From: Rhyacophila brunnea
Taxonomy: Eukaryota; Arthropoda; Insecta; Trichoptera; Rhyacophilidae
Assembly (NCBI GenBank): GCA_022495005.1
Contig: JAGYXB010000447.1
Coordinates: 124,001 to 188,000, forward strand
DNA: 64,000 bases
Direction: 5' to 3'
The position numbers and the translations under genes were made by a program. Shown piece after piece: positions 48,175 to 58,328 of this stretch. A model generated the notes under the pieces. That model was given only the letters and a program-made list of their open reading frames with translations, ran no database searches and was not told the DNA's origin. Position 1 is the first letter of the stretch. The number at the start of each line of letters is the position of its first letter.

Positions 48175-49024
48175 CCGCTGCATAGCAACCGTGTTGCATC
48201 ATTTTCCGCAATCATAATATTAATGTAGATAGTCATTTTTTCCGATTTCCCGTAAAAATAATTTATATAGTCACGTGTATTTTTTGTGTTTCGCATAAAT
48301 TTTAATATTATTTTAAACAATTTTTTACAAAAGTATAATATTATGTCAGATGCAGATGTAAACAATGTAGATAATAATAATTATAATGAGATGTAACTTT
48401 TTAATACAGTAGTCTTTTGTGGTTACGTGCGAGTAAATAATCAATCCGCTAAATAAGTTTATCTTTATCAGAAATAGATAAATGACAATCATAACTATTT
48501 TTTTTAATAGCTGATTAATAATGACAGATTTCAGTGTTTTTAGGTTATCCGTTGGGCGAGTACGTCACTCATCTCAATGGTATTTCTTGCGCAGGTTTAT
48601 ATGCACATGCTTGTTTACATTATTTTACTCTATTTGTTAGTCATCCAACTGACGAAAATAGGTTGTAATAAATATATTTTTAAATGAATATGATGCGTAA
48701 AAAAACTATCATTATATGTAACTTTTAAAAATTATACATTGGTATTCTGTCATCGTTCCGAAGGTGATATTTTATTTTTAAATGTAATACATATTGACTT
48801 AAAACTCCAAGATAACTCTAATGGTTACTCAGTCAACTGTCAACGCTAGATATGGATTAGTTACCTTCTAAGAAAAAGAAATAAAAAGGTCTACTTACTT
48901 GAATTTGCTTTTACGATAATTGGGTGAAATTATTTTTTAACGTGTAAAGTTTCGATTCTAGAACAAACAAAATTCGGCGTAAAATAATCACCATTTTTAA
49001 ATATGTAATAATAGATATTATATA
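48175..49024. other. AT-rich non-coding DNA
   Basis: Nothing could be supported. Confidence 0.5.
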
Positions 49025-49067
49025 GAACCGACCATGGCAATAATATATATATGTCCATGGTCGGTTC
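49025..49067. repeat. 13-bp-arm perfect hairpin abutting a SINE
   Basis: GAACCGACCATGG (49025-49037) and CCATGGTCGGTTC (49055-49067) are exact complements around a 17-nt (AT)-rich loop. The right arm runs directly into the 3' end of the minus-strand SINE at 49068. Confidence 0.85.
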
Positions 49068-49235
49068 TCATCATATGGACCTGAATATGCATGTTAATAA
49101 CTTGGTCAATATAATTATTAGGTCTACAGTCTGGGTCCAATCACACATTGATAAACGATATGTGAATTTTGCCACATCCGAGATTAGATCCTGGGACTCT
49201 CGAAATTTTATTATAAGCGGACGCGGTAACCAGTC
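49068..49235 (-). mobile_element. tRNA-derived SINE, family A
   Basis: On the minus strand, a head with accgcgtccgct and cccaggatctaatct (degenerate B box) is followed by a tgtgattggacccagactgt stretch and gacctaataattatattgac. The order is that of the other family A copies. The terminal hairpin is replaced by the 49025 palindrome. Confidence 0.65.
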
Positions 49236-49475
49236 ATGCATCGTGAAAAATACTAGAATGATAACACTTTTATTTTTATTAGCTTAAAAACGAGTTTATT
49301 AAGTTATTATAAATACCTACTTTATATGTTATGTACATATTAAATATAGTTTTCATGAAAAAATTGCGTATGAAATGTATTCACGTGTTTAGTTTTATCA
49401 TTGCAAATATTTCGATCTACCTTCACGATAGTACACTTCGATCCACTCCCCACTACGACAATATGTAGTCTACAG

Positions 49476-49620
49476 CAGTGCTTCCCAAACTCATGGATCG
49501 CGGATTTTGAGAAACGTGGAATGGAAAGTCAAATACTGGTCTAGAGGCGGAGCGCTCATTTTCTCCATGACAAGGTTTCAGCGGGCACAGCTTAGAGACT
49601 CCGCGAAGCGCCAAAATAAT
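49476..49620 (+). repeat. Possible solo hAT end in a GC-richer patch
   Basis: CAGTGCTTCCCAAAC (49476-49490) is a typical hAT terminal sequence. About 130 bp of GC-richer sequence (ggcggagcgctc, ctccgcgaagcgcc) follows. No partner end was found, so it may be a truncated copy or an old deletion product. Confidence 0.45.
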
Positions 49621-50474
49621 ATAAAAGAGATGTTAACCAAAAGCGCGAAACTTACGTGACTCTTCCTTCTTTCAATTTTTGAGATAGATTCTGGTAATCA
49701 GTGTAATTTTTTGTACTATTTATAATTTTGTAATGGTGTTATGTTTTTGTTTTCAAGTCATATTGTAAACGTCTTGATTTTTGAAATATTTTTTTATAAA
49801 AATCTCGAATAGCGATGATTATAAAAGAACAAATATTTAATTTTTACATAAATACATATAATATATATGGATAAAATTATATATAACCAGTTTTTGAAGC
49901 CACCCTATACCATTAGACTAGAGCAAAACGTATTTTTAAGTAAAAAAAATATAGTGGCGAACTATTTAATTAATAGAAAATACTTACCACCATTTTATAT
50001 TCAGATTATATGTATGATAAATATGTAATTATCTAAGGTGATTAACATACAACTGACAGTTTACACCAAATAGCCTTCTACAGAAGCATTTATACTTTTT
50101 TTTTTTTTTAAATATATATTATTAGTACTAGCTTAATATGATGTTTTTCATAATATAAAGCGTTTCGAAAAATTCTAGGAAAATAGAATGCCACCCTGCG
50201 GTTGTAAGTGCTTAACAACCTCTTTAGAAAAGTTTCGTGAAAAAAGGTATAACTTTACTATAAGCCCTTTTCAGTACCACTCAACACTCGCATTAAAAAA
50301 ACGCGAAGGTTTTAATGAAGGGACATAAAATTTTAAGGGTTTTTGGCAATTTAAGGGAACTTTCTCGAAATGAAGTAGGTACGCAAAAGATCAATGTGCG
50401 CTTACTTTTCTGGATGAAAAAGTACTTCAAATACACGCCACGTACACAAATGTTTGTTACCTTTTTTGGTCACT
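49621..50474. other. AT-rich non-coding DNA
   Basis: Nothing could be supported. Confidence 0.5.
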
Positions 50475-50645
50475 AAACCTAGCCATGTGGGTCACTACTT
50501 ACGGTCAAATCCTGGCTATGGCAAGTACACAATATATTGTTTTTCAATTTGTGTATGAGTATGAACCGAATATGTTGAGCAAGTGGCTGACATCCATTTC
50601 AAACAAAAATCTTTTAATAAAAACCTCTACTCTGTGGAGGCTCAT
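50475..50645 (+). mobile_element. tRNA-derived SINE, family A
   Basis: The head is degenerate (GGTCAAATCC at 50503-50512). The body (acacaatatattgttttt, gaatatgttgagcaagtggc) and the 3' hairpin cctctactctgtggagg are well kept. It ends about 65 bp before the candidate last exon at 50710. Confidence 0.75.
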
Positions 50646-50709
50646 CTTCTTACGATTGGAGATTGTAAAAAAATATATAATTTAAACTTTTATTTTTTCC
50701 TCATTCCAG

Positions 50710-50870
50710 CTACTAACCTCATCTGGAATAATCTTCTGGAGCCAGTTGGTAACAAGACGACTGTGAACATGGACTACATCATGCAGAGATTCCTCTGCCC
50801 ATCAGAAAGAGCGCCATACTTCTTTACCAGTAAAAACTCCAAAACTTTCTATGCTACAGGACATCAGTGA
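50710..50870 (+). CDS. Candidate last coding exon of a host gene
   Basis: A classic acceptor precedes it: a long pyrimidine tract and CATTCCAG (AG 50708-50709). The segment is GC-richer than anything nearby, open in one frame (entry phase 1) and ends with TGA at 50868-50870. The peptide has normal composition: TNLIWNNLLEPVGNKTTVNM, then DYIMQRFLCPSERAPYFF and TSKNSKTFYATGHQ. It has one sequon (NKT). The final FYATGHQ resembles a segment of GPI ethanolamine phosphate transferases, but there it is internal and membrane-flanked, so I do not assign it. Poly(A) signals follow within 70 bp. It is phase-compatible with 39783-39878. Confidence 0.55.
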
Positions 50871-50875
50871 TTCAA

Positions 50876-50936
50876 AATAAAATAATATACATCGCTAAGA
50901 TAAAGCCAGTAAAATAAAAGTAGGGTTTTCAATAAA
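50876..50936 (+). terminator. Poly(A) signal cluster
   Basis: AATAAA occurs at 50876-50881, 50913-50918 and 50931-50936, directly after the candidate stop codon at 50868. The hexamer is common by chance in AT-rich DNA, so this supports the exon only weakly. Confidence 0.4.
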
Positions 50937-52849
50937 TACTCACCTATATTAAAGTAAAAATATGTTTGAATTTTTATACTTTGGCTTCCGTATCGTTAAG
51001 TTGTGAAGATAATTATTAATTATCCATTATTATTTTCATTGGAAAAAGTTTCAGTGATTTCCCGGTGCATACTAAAAATATATTTTCTATGAATTCTCTC
51101 TCGTTTTGAATTACGGTAGTTAAGGTTTATACACAGATTGATTCCCGGTAGAAACTATATTTTAAACTTTACTAAACTTAGACAGCTTATTGAGTTTAAC
51201 AAACAAAATATGAGCATCATAATATACTCCAATGTATTACCTATATACAGTAGATACTAACGCAAAGAAACGCATGTAAACCTGTTGTGGCGTATTCGGC
51301 TAAATCCAAAAAGTTAAAAGTAAACTAAATATGTTCGTACAAAATTTAGAATCACCTCAGAAACAAACTTATTAGAAAACATATTGCGCCGTATGGGACA
51401 CGAATCTATAGCCATTGGATTCCATGCAATGTGCTTTACCAATTTATCCACCTTTATTAGTTCTTTTTTCACTCGCTAATTCTTGCTAATAAGGGTTATC
51501 AAGACATTCGAGATCATTTAACGTGATCTTTTGAGAACAAATTTCGTTTGCCAATGCGTAGAAAGTTAAAATAATAAGTTTGATTGTTTGTATTTGTATT
51601 TAAGGAATACATACAAAAAAATTAGTAGCGTATAAACACTTTTTATAAATTATTTTTGTCAATTTAAAAAAAATCGACCAGACATCCCAAAAACTATAAA
51701 GGTAAATATCTAATATTTTACTTATTGGTATTCGAATTACTAATTACTCATTTTACGTACACGTATATTACATGAGTAAAAATAATTTTCTTAAAATCTC
51801 TGTATGGTTTTTTGTGATCTATAAAATATTTAATAAGGTAATCTAAAATTTAAAAACGGATGAATTTTATATATTATTCTGAGAAACTTATATTCTGTTC
51901 CCATCAATCTCCATAAATCTTTTTGCTAGATCTGTACTTATTTTAAATCTCAAGGGTAAATCGGAAAATTTCTGTAGCTTCATACTTTTCTATAAAAGTT
52001 TTTTGAATTGATTTTACTGGCTTTGCCTTGTCGTTGAAATATATAATATTGAATATCCAGTTATATACTATACAATAATTATTTAGCCATTTTGTTGTTC
52101 AACATATTTATTAATGTGATGGTATCTGTGAGATATGATTTGAATACACAAACAATACAATAAATTATAACTTAATAATATCATTCAAATAATAAAGAAA
52201 ACATTGTAAGTATATTTTGAAACCACGAGTTGTGCAATCAATAAGTATATAAATGTCATAAGCATTACTAAATAATTATTATTAGTACTCTGATATAACG
52301 TCTTGTGACTTTGTATTTTTAATAAATTGCAAGCTGGATATTCAATGATTAATATCGTAATAGTAAGATTAGAAATAAAATAAGTTATTTAAAAAGGTGA
52401 TTAAAGTGGCATAAAAACATTCATCAATAGTCATTATTATCATAATCTATAATCTACAACTATATAATGAAGACCTCCTCAATTATTCATCTTCATTGTT
52501 GGTAAATTAATTGTTTACTGTGGAGTTGGAATTTAAGTTAATATGCGGGATAAAAAAAATAGTGTGTGTGTAAAAATGACCAAAAAGTAACAATAAAGTG
52601 GAATTATTTATTATTCTCATACAAGTGTTAGATTTATCGTAAATTAATAAATATTATATAGCAGCGTAAAGTCTATAGGATTCATCGTTCATCTTATTAA
52701 AGAGGCCAATATAATATAACATATTATAATACTATATTTTTAAATTTATCTAGTTTTATTTTATTATAATTAAATGAAAAGAATATATCCGAATGTAATA
52801 ATAACTTATTATCAAATTGTGTGTAATAAAATTATAATATACTTTTTAC
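50937..52849. other. AT-rich non-coding DNA
   Basis: No coding sequence or repeat end could be supported. Confidence 0.55.
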
Positions 52850-52911
52850 CTATACTTTCCATCTCCCTCGTCATCACCTTCGTGGCAGAACTTATGTAAA
52901 CTTTCAAATAA
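52850..52911 (-). CDS. Candidate short internal exon, minus strand
   Basis: On the minus strand a T-rich tract and GTAAG precede the segment, and it ends at TATAG|GTAAAA. One frame of the 62-bp piece reads LFESLHKFCHEGDDEGDGKY, an acidic, charged peptide quite unlike AT-driven noise. The GC content is well above the flanks. A second frame is also open. No neighbouring exon was identified and the family is unknown. Confidence 0.3.
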
Positions 52912-53827
52912 CTTACATTAAAAAAAAACAAATCTCTTGATACACAAACCTGTAATTTTTCAATATTTTATTATGTTGAAGTAAAGTCGATTGTACAAAG
53001 GATATATACCTACCTATCTTACCATGGTGATAAACTTTTGGACGATTTAAAACTTGTTGAAGAAGATACGCTCATAATTCTATGGAAAAGTTTATTTCGA
53101 ATAAATGTAACAAATGTTCGATAATGAATATGAAGATATACATGGGCAGACAAGGAAAAGTTACTTTGAATTTAGAACATGAAACTCAAATCAGTATTTC
53201 ATTGGAAATGAGAATTTGCGAAATCTGTCAGGATTAAAAAGCTTTCTTTATCAATCTTAATATCATCAAGGAAAATAATTAAACTGAATAATTCTTGTTT
53301 GTTTGCCTTCAATGTTTTATCAATAATAAATAAATTGAAGAGTTTAAAAATCACCAATGCATTTATTGAAATTCATTAATTACTGTGTGTTAAATAATAT
53401 TTTTTTTATCAAAAACTATATAGGTACTAAATATCCATCCTAAAACATTTTCACACTTAGTAATATAATTGCTAAGTGTATTCATATAAATATTAATATC
53501 ATTAATGTAAAAATAACATTATTGATGGATGAAATTAGATTTTTTCTAATTGATTTTATTTCTATACCATTTCATTTGAATTATTTTTAGTAATTCAGGT
53601 ATTATATACAGATTTATATAAATACTCGATATTTGTACCGCTTTTTTTGATAGGTTTCCTTACGGGTTGTCTATTTTTACTTTTCCAATGTTATTTTGCG
53701 AAAAATAAAATAATGAGTAGATTGGTCGTGCTCTTTATTATTCTGCTCGAAGATAATCTTTAATTATTTTCATCTGATAGTAAGTTTTTGGATTATTGCG
53801 CTTTAAAATCGACAATGGGAGAAAACT
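52912..53827. other. AT-rich non-coding DNA
   Basis: Nothing could be supported. Confidence 0.5.
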
Positions 53828-54573
53828 TTACCGATTGACATTATTGCTTATTGTTATGGTGAAGGCAAGACAAATCAATGATTGAAGCGGCTTAAAACTA
53901 CATAATAGAGAAAAATCGCTTGAAATCAATATGATCATGGGAACAAAAACATTATCGATAAATAAATTTTGGTAAGTTTCCGGTGATCGGCCTGCTATAA
54001 ACCGATGCTGTTGTAAATTATTGTTTTGTCTATGGTCTATAACCATCTTAAGAACTTTTGCTGGTACAGAGATAACATCTACCAACTTGTCATCATCATC
54101 ATCATCAGCCTGAATCTATCCACTGCTGGATGAAGGCCTCTTCAAGTTGCTTCCACTTCTCTCGGTCCTGTGCATTGCGTTGCCACGTACTTCCGCAGAA
54201 CTTTATCATTTCATCGATCCAGCGGCCTCTAGGTCTACCTTGTGGACGTTTTGCACTTCTTGGATACCACTGGATGACTAGATTTATCCAACGATTGTCT
54301 CTTCTTCGAGCTATGTGTCCAGCCCATCTCCATTTAAGGCTTTATTATTATTAACTCTATTACATCGCAAACCCTTGTCTGCTTCCTTATCGACTCATTC
54401 CTCATTACCAACTTGTAGTTATCTATATTGATGACTCTTATCATTCTTATGAATTGGAGTAACCTTTGATATCTTCTGCATTTCCAGGAGATACCCGTTT
54501 TCATTGTGAGAGTACATATTATTATATTATATGAAAAGGAGCATTTTTCCACAATATCAATGCGCATCTTCAA
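53828..54573 (-). pseudogene. Old LINE reverse transcriptase fragment split by a later LINE insertion
   Basis: On the minus strand, upstream of 54418, one frame reads KISKVTPIHKNDKS. A neighbouring frame continues INIDNYKLV. After the insertion at 54091-54406 the frame goes on as VDVISVPAKVLKMVIDHRQ and QQHRFIAGRSPETYQNLF. The family pattern is K.AKV.PI.K.GDKS...NYRPIS...V.AKV.EK.I..R and Q.GF..GRST..NL. This is the finger region of a non-LTR reverse transcriptase (Jockey/CR1-like). It is frameshifted, without the catalytic DD motif, and decays below about 53900. It is older than the insertion it hosts. Confidence 0.72.
54091..54406 (-). mobile_element. 5'-truncated RTE-like LINE with 11-bp target duplication
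   Basis: The insertion is bounded by taccaacttgt at 54080-54090 and again at 54407-54417. On the minus strand it codes the last part of a non-LTR retrotransposon protein: RNESIRKQTRVCDVIE, then after a frameshift KWRWAGHIARRRDNRW, VIQWYPRSAKRPQGRPRGRW and QDREKWKQLEEAFIQQW. It has a stop at 54105-54107 and a (TGA)n tail, typical of RTE-type elements. This C-terminal block (RWAGH..R, RP.GRP..RW, DR..W..L.EAF) is common in arthropods. The intact duplication shows a fairly recent insertion into the older LINE. Confidence 0.9.
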
Positions 54574-54971
54574 AAATGTAAGTATACTATTTTTTTTTAG
54601 TCTTATCAGTTACTTTGTTCTTCGTGAGAATATCATCATCCATTATTACTTGGTTCTAAAATTGTAGATACTGTCTGTGAATTATAATTTCAAATCGAGA
54701 TATTTAAGACGTCAAATGGAATATAGAGTGTCGATACATTCAAATTTATATAATGTGAAGAAACTTTAGATGTTTATATCCAGCGAATTAAGCCAAACAA
54801 ATAGCTCAAACATGTACGTTGAGTAAAATATCAGCGCTATAGAGTCTGACGTTTCGGAGCCTTTGAATACCGGACAAACTTTATGTTTTATGGTATAGAT
54901 CACCATGGGTTGATAAAACAAGCCTACGACTTATATACTAAATTATCAGCATCAAACGGGGAAGATTTACT
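54574..54971. other. AT-rich non-coding DNA
   Basis: It may contain more of the decayed LINE upstream of 54573, but no motif was readable. Confidence 0.45.
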
Positions 54972-55056
54972 GTTAGACGAAGACCTCTCTTACCTCACTC
55001 CACTCCTTTCGGTCCTAAGTTCTTCGCTGCGACGTGCATCCACCGCACTTTATGCG
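54972..55056 (-). mobile_element. RTE-like LINE 3' fragment, second copy
   Basis: The plus-strand string gaagacctctcttacctcac, then cactcctttcggtcctaag, cgctgcgacgtgcatcca aligns with the corresponding part of 54120-54200 (gaaggcctcttcaagttgct, cacttctctcggtcctgtg, gcgttgccacgt). The similarity covers only about 85 bp. Confidence 0.65.
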
Positions 55057-56010
55057 TAATAAGAAAAACAATACTTGTAAGTATAAGAATTGCCCATGTA
55101 TATAATAAGTGACAATATATTAAGGTAAACGATGCTATGGAATTGGTTATTAGTAAGATAAAGAAAATCAACTTAATTGTAAAACTAATGTAATAAATTG
55201 TGCATAAGTGTTCTTCAGTATTCTGTAAAAGATTTTAATCCGAAAAGGGAAAGGTTTGAAAGTACTGATCTAATGAACTTCAACCGTAGCATTGGGTACT
55301 TGCTGCTGATAAAATATTTGAAAAGCGTTCAGTACTTCTCCTAATTTACGCCCGCATGACAGTTGTGGATGGATAAGCATATATTTTATATGTACTAACT
55401 TAAATATACATTTTATGAAAAAAAATCACCCGAATAAATTAATCTACAACACCAGAGGGATTAATACGAACTTTTTATATCGAACACTATTTATAGCAAT
55501 ACCAGAGTATTTTAAAGTATCAAGTTAATTACTAATTTTGCTCTGTATCTGAGCATAAGGGATTTTATAGAGTCAAGGTAAAATATATTTTTTTGAATCC
55601 GTGCAATGAATCAAACACGTAATGAAGACTAACATGCAATTTTTCACTCGTTCGATGCCCAGTTGGCCAGTATGAAGGTAGGCACAATTATGGTCTACCA
55701 TTGACGTAGGTATTATTTTTTTTACCATCTGTAATAATTGTATTACTTTAAGTTACCGTTGTAAGGGTGATATGAAGTTGATTGTGTATATGAAAAAATT
55801 ATATTAATTATTGAAAAAAGCCAATCCCGGGACAAGTCCCGGGATGTCGGGATCGTCAAATTGTAATCCCGAAATCCCAGGATCAAGATTTTGGCTCGGG
55901 ATTGGATTCCCTAATCAATGATATGGCCAGTCATTGAATTTAATCTCAAATATTTAATATTTTTTATATGTATGATAATTTAACGGTCTATTAAAATAAT
56001 ACTCATGATT
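55057..56010. other. AT-rich DNA with a CCCGGG cluster
   Basis: There is no coding sequence. The only structure is the inverted-repeat cluster at 55821-55905. Confidence 0.5.
55821..55905. repeat. Cluster of aatcccggga inverted repeats (possible MITE)
   Basis: CCAATCCCG (55821-55829) and CGGGATTGG (55897-55905) are exact inverted ends. Within them, ATCCCGGGA and TCCCGGGAT form a palindrome (55824-55845), and two more atcccag/cccgaaatccc units follow. Such short elements with repeated cccggga units are seen at hAT ends, but the superfamily is not shown here. Confidence 0.6.
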
Positions 56011-56145
56011 AAGTAGTGATAGAGTGTCGCCTTCTAAAGCGATGGCTAGTTAGAATCTCGCATTTTGATATTTTAAATAATATTTTCAATGTGTTTTTGA
56101 TCTAGAAGAAGTATCTACCCAATATGTTGAGCAAATGACATATAA
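56011..56145 (+). mobile_element. tRNA-derived SINE, family A, degenerate
   Basis: The head is agtgatagagtgtcgccttc then a B-box-like gttagaatctc. The body is attttcaatgtgtttttgat, then cccaatatgttgagcaaatg, as in the 50475 copy. Confidence 0.6.
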
Positions 56146-56691
56146 ATATTCATTTTATTACATCTGTCATAATATAACTGTCTCTGCGTGAAGACCGATA
56201 TGCTGTCGTTATGGAGCGAAAACGGTTGTTTACCCTTTTCCGGAAGGATATATTTATTTGTATATAAAGAATGCGGACGTAAGGACATAAGACAGGTTTT
56301 CATTTGAAATATATATCTTAATATAAGCGGGTGTATGGTTCTAGTTTTTCTTTTGTGCATATTGAAATATTTCGCTTGTTATGTGACAGCCGTTGTTCTT
56401 TTTTGATAGTGTGTACGAGTATATTAGGGACAAAATGTCGTTTGATGTTCAAAAATAATCTAGAGTATGAGACTTTTTATTTTAACGGTTTATCGGAAAA
56501 AAAAACTAAATAAGTACTACAAGATATAATATTTGATTTAAAAAGGTCAAGTAAAAGATAGCTTAGCATATGAATTTGTACTAAGCTGTTGTTATACATA
56601 CATTTTTAGTCTAAACTTATGTGATGTTAGTCATCGATTTCGTTGTTTTAAGCTAAAGACACGTTAGTTAATATAACGATCCGATCCTATG

Positions 56692-56868
56692 GGCCTCCAC
56701 AGATGGAGGTTTGTATTAATAGATTCTGTTTTTACGAGAAATGGCCACTGGCTTAACCTATAAAGTCTATACTCTGACTAATACATTAATTAAAAAAAAA
56801 CAATATGTGTGCTTGCCAGACCCAAGATTCGAACCTGGGATCCACGACGCTATAGGTGGACGCTTTTG
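56692..56868 (-). mobile_element. tRNA-derived SINE, family A
   Basis: On the minus strand: B box AGGTTCGAATC (56826-56836) in a cccag/cttgggt stem, then ctggcaagcacacatattgt, a body, and the 3' hairpin aacctccatctgtggaggc (56692-56710). It is one of the best-kept copies. Confidence 0.78.
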
Positions 56869-56885
56869 GGGGATCATATTATATT

Positions 56886-57239
56886 ATGCCAACAGAGAAC
56901 CTAGCGGAAAAATAGGAAGCTTGTAATTTGAGACTTTTTTTGATAATTTACAATTTCAACTGCATTAATTAATAAATATGTCTCTGAAAACATTAAAAAG
57001 ATTTTTTTTTTAAAGTAAAAGATAAACTTACAATTGTAAAAAAAATGTGAATTCATCACATATTTGGTACATAGGTTGCGTTATTATATCATTATTTGTA
57101 TGGTTATATTTAATTTTAAAATTAAGTTTATTAAGTTTTCAAATTTTCAACGTTTAGATTTTTGACTACTTACTTCATTAATATTTTTTATATATATTTT
57201 AAAAAACATCGATTTTTATAAAAAATATAAACGTGTAAT
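56886..57239 (+). repeat. Dispersed repeat R1, copy 2
   Basis: It matches 43702-44040 in the same order over about 350 bp and has no coding. It starts 17 bp after the tRNA end of the preceding minus-strand SINE. Confidence 0.8.
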
Positions 57240-57489
57240 AATATATATAATATATACTATTCATATTCATATTTTTTTTAAAACAATTTAGCATTTTAAA
57301 CCAAATTGTTATCAAATAAATAATATGATAAAATGACTCCGGTAGCTGTAAGAGGGAAATTAGGTGAATAATTGCGGTACCCAAGAATACTCTGAGTTCA
57401 GTGTTTCACCGAGATATTGCAGCATCCCAAAAACTGCAAAAAGATTCCTTAAAACACTATCTTCCAGATCCTTCCAGATAGAGTGAGAC

Positions 57490-58320
57490 CAGTGGCGCAC
57501 CCAGGGGCAAGGGGCCCTGGCACCCCAAAACTGAAAATTATCAGAATGATTTTAAACATTGAAATTGAAAGCCAATAAACTATACCTTTGGGCTTAGACA
57601 AATAAAAACACGGCAAAAAATGATTTGTAATAATTCTCCAGCACCCTTTTTAGAAAAATTTCTTAGATTTTAATTACTAACACAAAAATTTCGAAACACT
57701 AATGTCAAGTTTTTTTAGAAACCCAATCCCTAATGGAACTGTCAAAAAATTTTCGGTGTCCACCCGAATTCCGGAGTGGTGTAGGTCATGGCTGGGAAGG
57801 GCTGACAGGGCTCTAGCCTGGGGGCCCTGGCTGTGGGGGGCCTGGCGTGTTGGGTTGACCAGATAAGTGAGATAAACACACATCATAAATTAGCTTTAAT
57901 AGTAAAAAAAGTCGCCTGCAGCGCTATTATACTTCATGGCCATGAACATTTTCAATTACTTATATAATTGTGCAATATATTTTTTGATTATTATGTGTCG
58001 ATACTCGACAGCTCCATTATTAAAGTAGATGTATTAAAAATCGCCAATAATTCACGGTAAGAACCCTTAGTTTGAACTAAAACACAATTTGAAAAACGTT
58101 AATGTAGTGTTTTACACTGCCTTTAATATTAGCGGAGGGCCCGCCAAATATCCTAGCCTGAGGGCCCGTTTCAGGATATGGGGACCATGGTGTAGGTACA
58201 CCGAGTGCAATAGACCGATAAACGAGAACTTAGGCTGTGAAGAAGAAAAAGAGCCTATAGGACTAATTTAAATTCTCCTCCTTGGGCCCCCCCCAATATT
58301 TAATCCTGGGTGCGCCACTG
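57490..58320. mobile_element. Non-autonomous hAT element with perfect ends and 8-bp target duplication
   Basis: CAGTGGCGCACCCAGG (57490-57505) and its exact complement (58305-58320) form the ends. The flanking octamer agtgagac is duplicated perfectly (57482-57489, 58321-58328). The 831-bp interior is GC-richer than the genome near its ends and middle (gggggccctggctgtggggg at about 57820), with no transposase frame. The perfect ends and duplication indicate a relatively young insertion. The open frames at 57677-57886 and 58089-58271 are by-products of the GC-rich repeats. Confidence 0.95.
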
Positions 58321-58328
58321 AGTGAGAC

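Noticed and set aside
50840..50867. FYATGHQ as evidence for a GPI ethanolamine phosphate transferase gene
   Set aside because: In that family the motif is internal and next to membrane helices. Here it is the C-terminus after a polar stretch, and no alkaline-phosphatase-type domain is visible.
57677..58271. Open frames within the young hAT element suggesting a gene
   Set aside because: They arise from GC-rich internal repeats, lie on opposite strands and show no transposase motifs.
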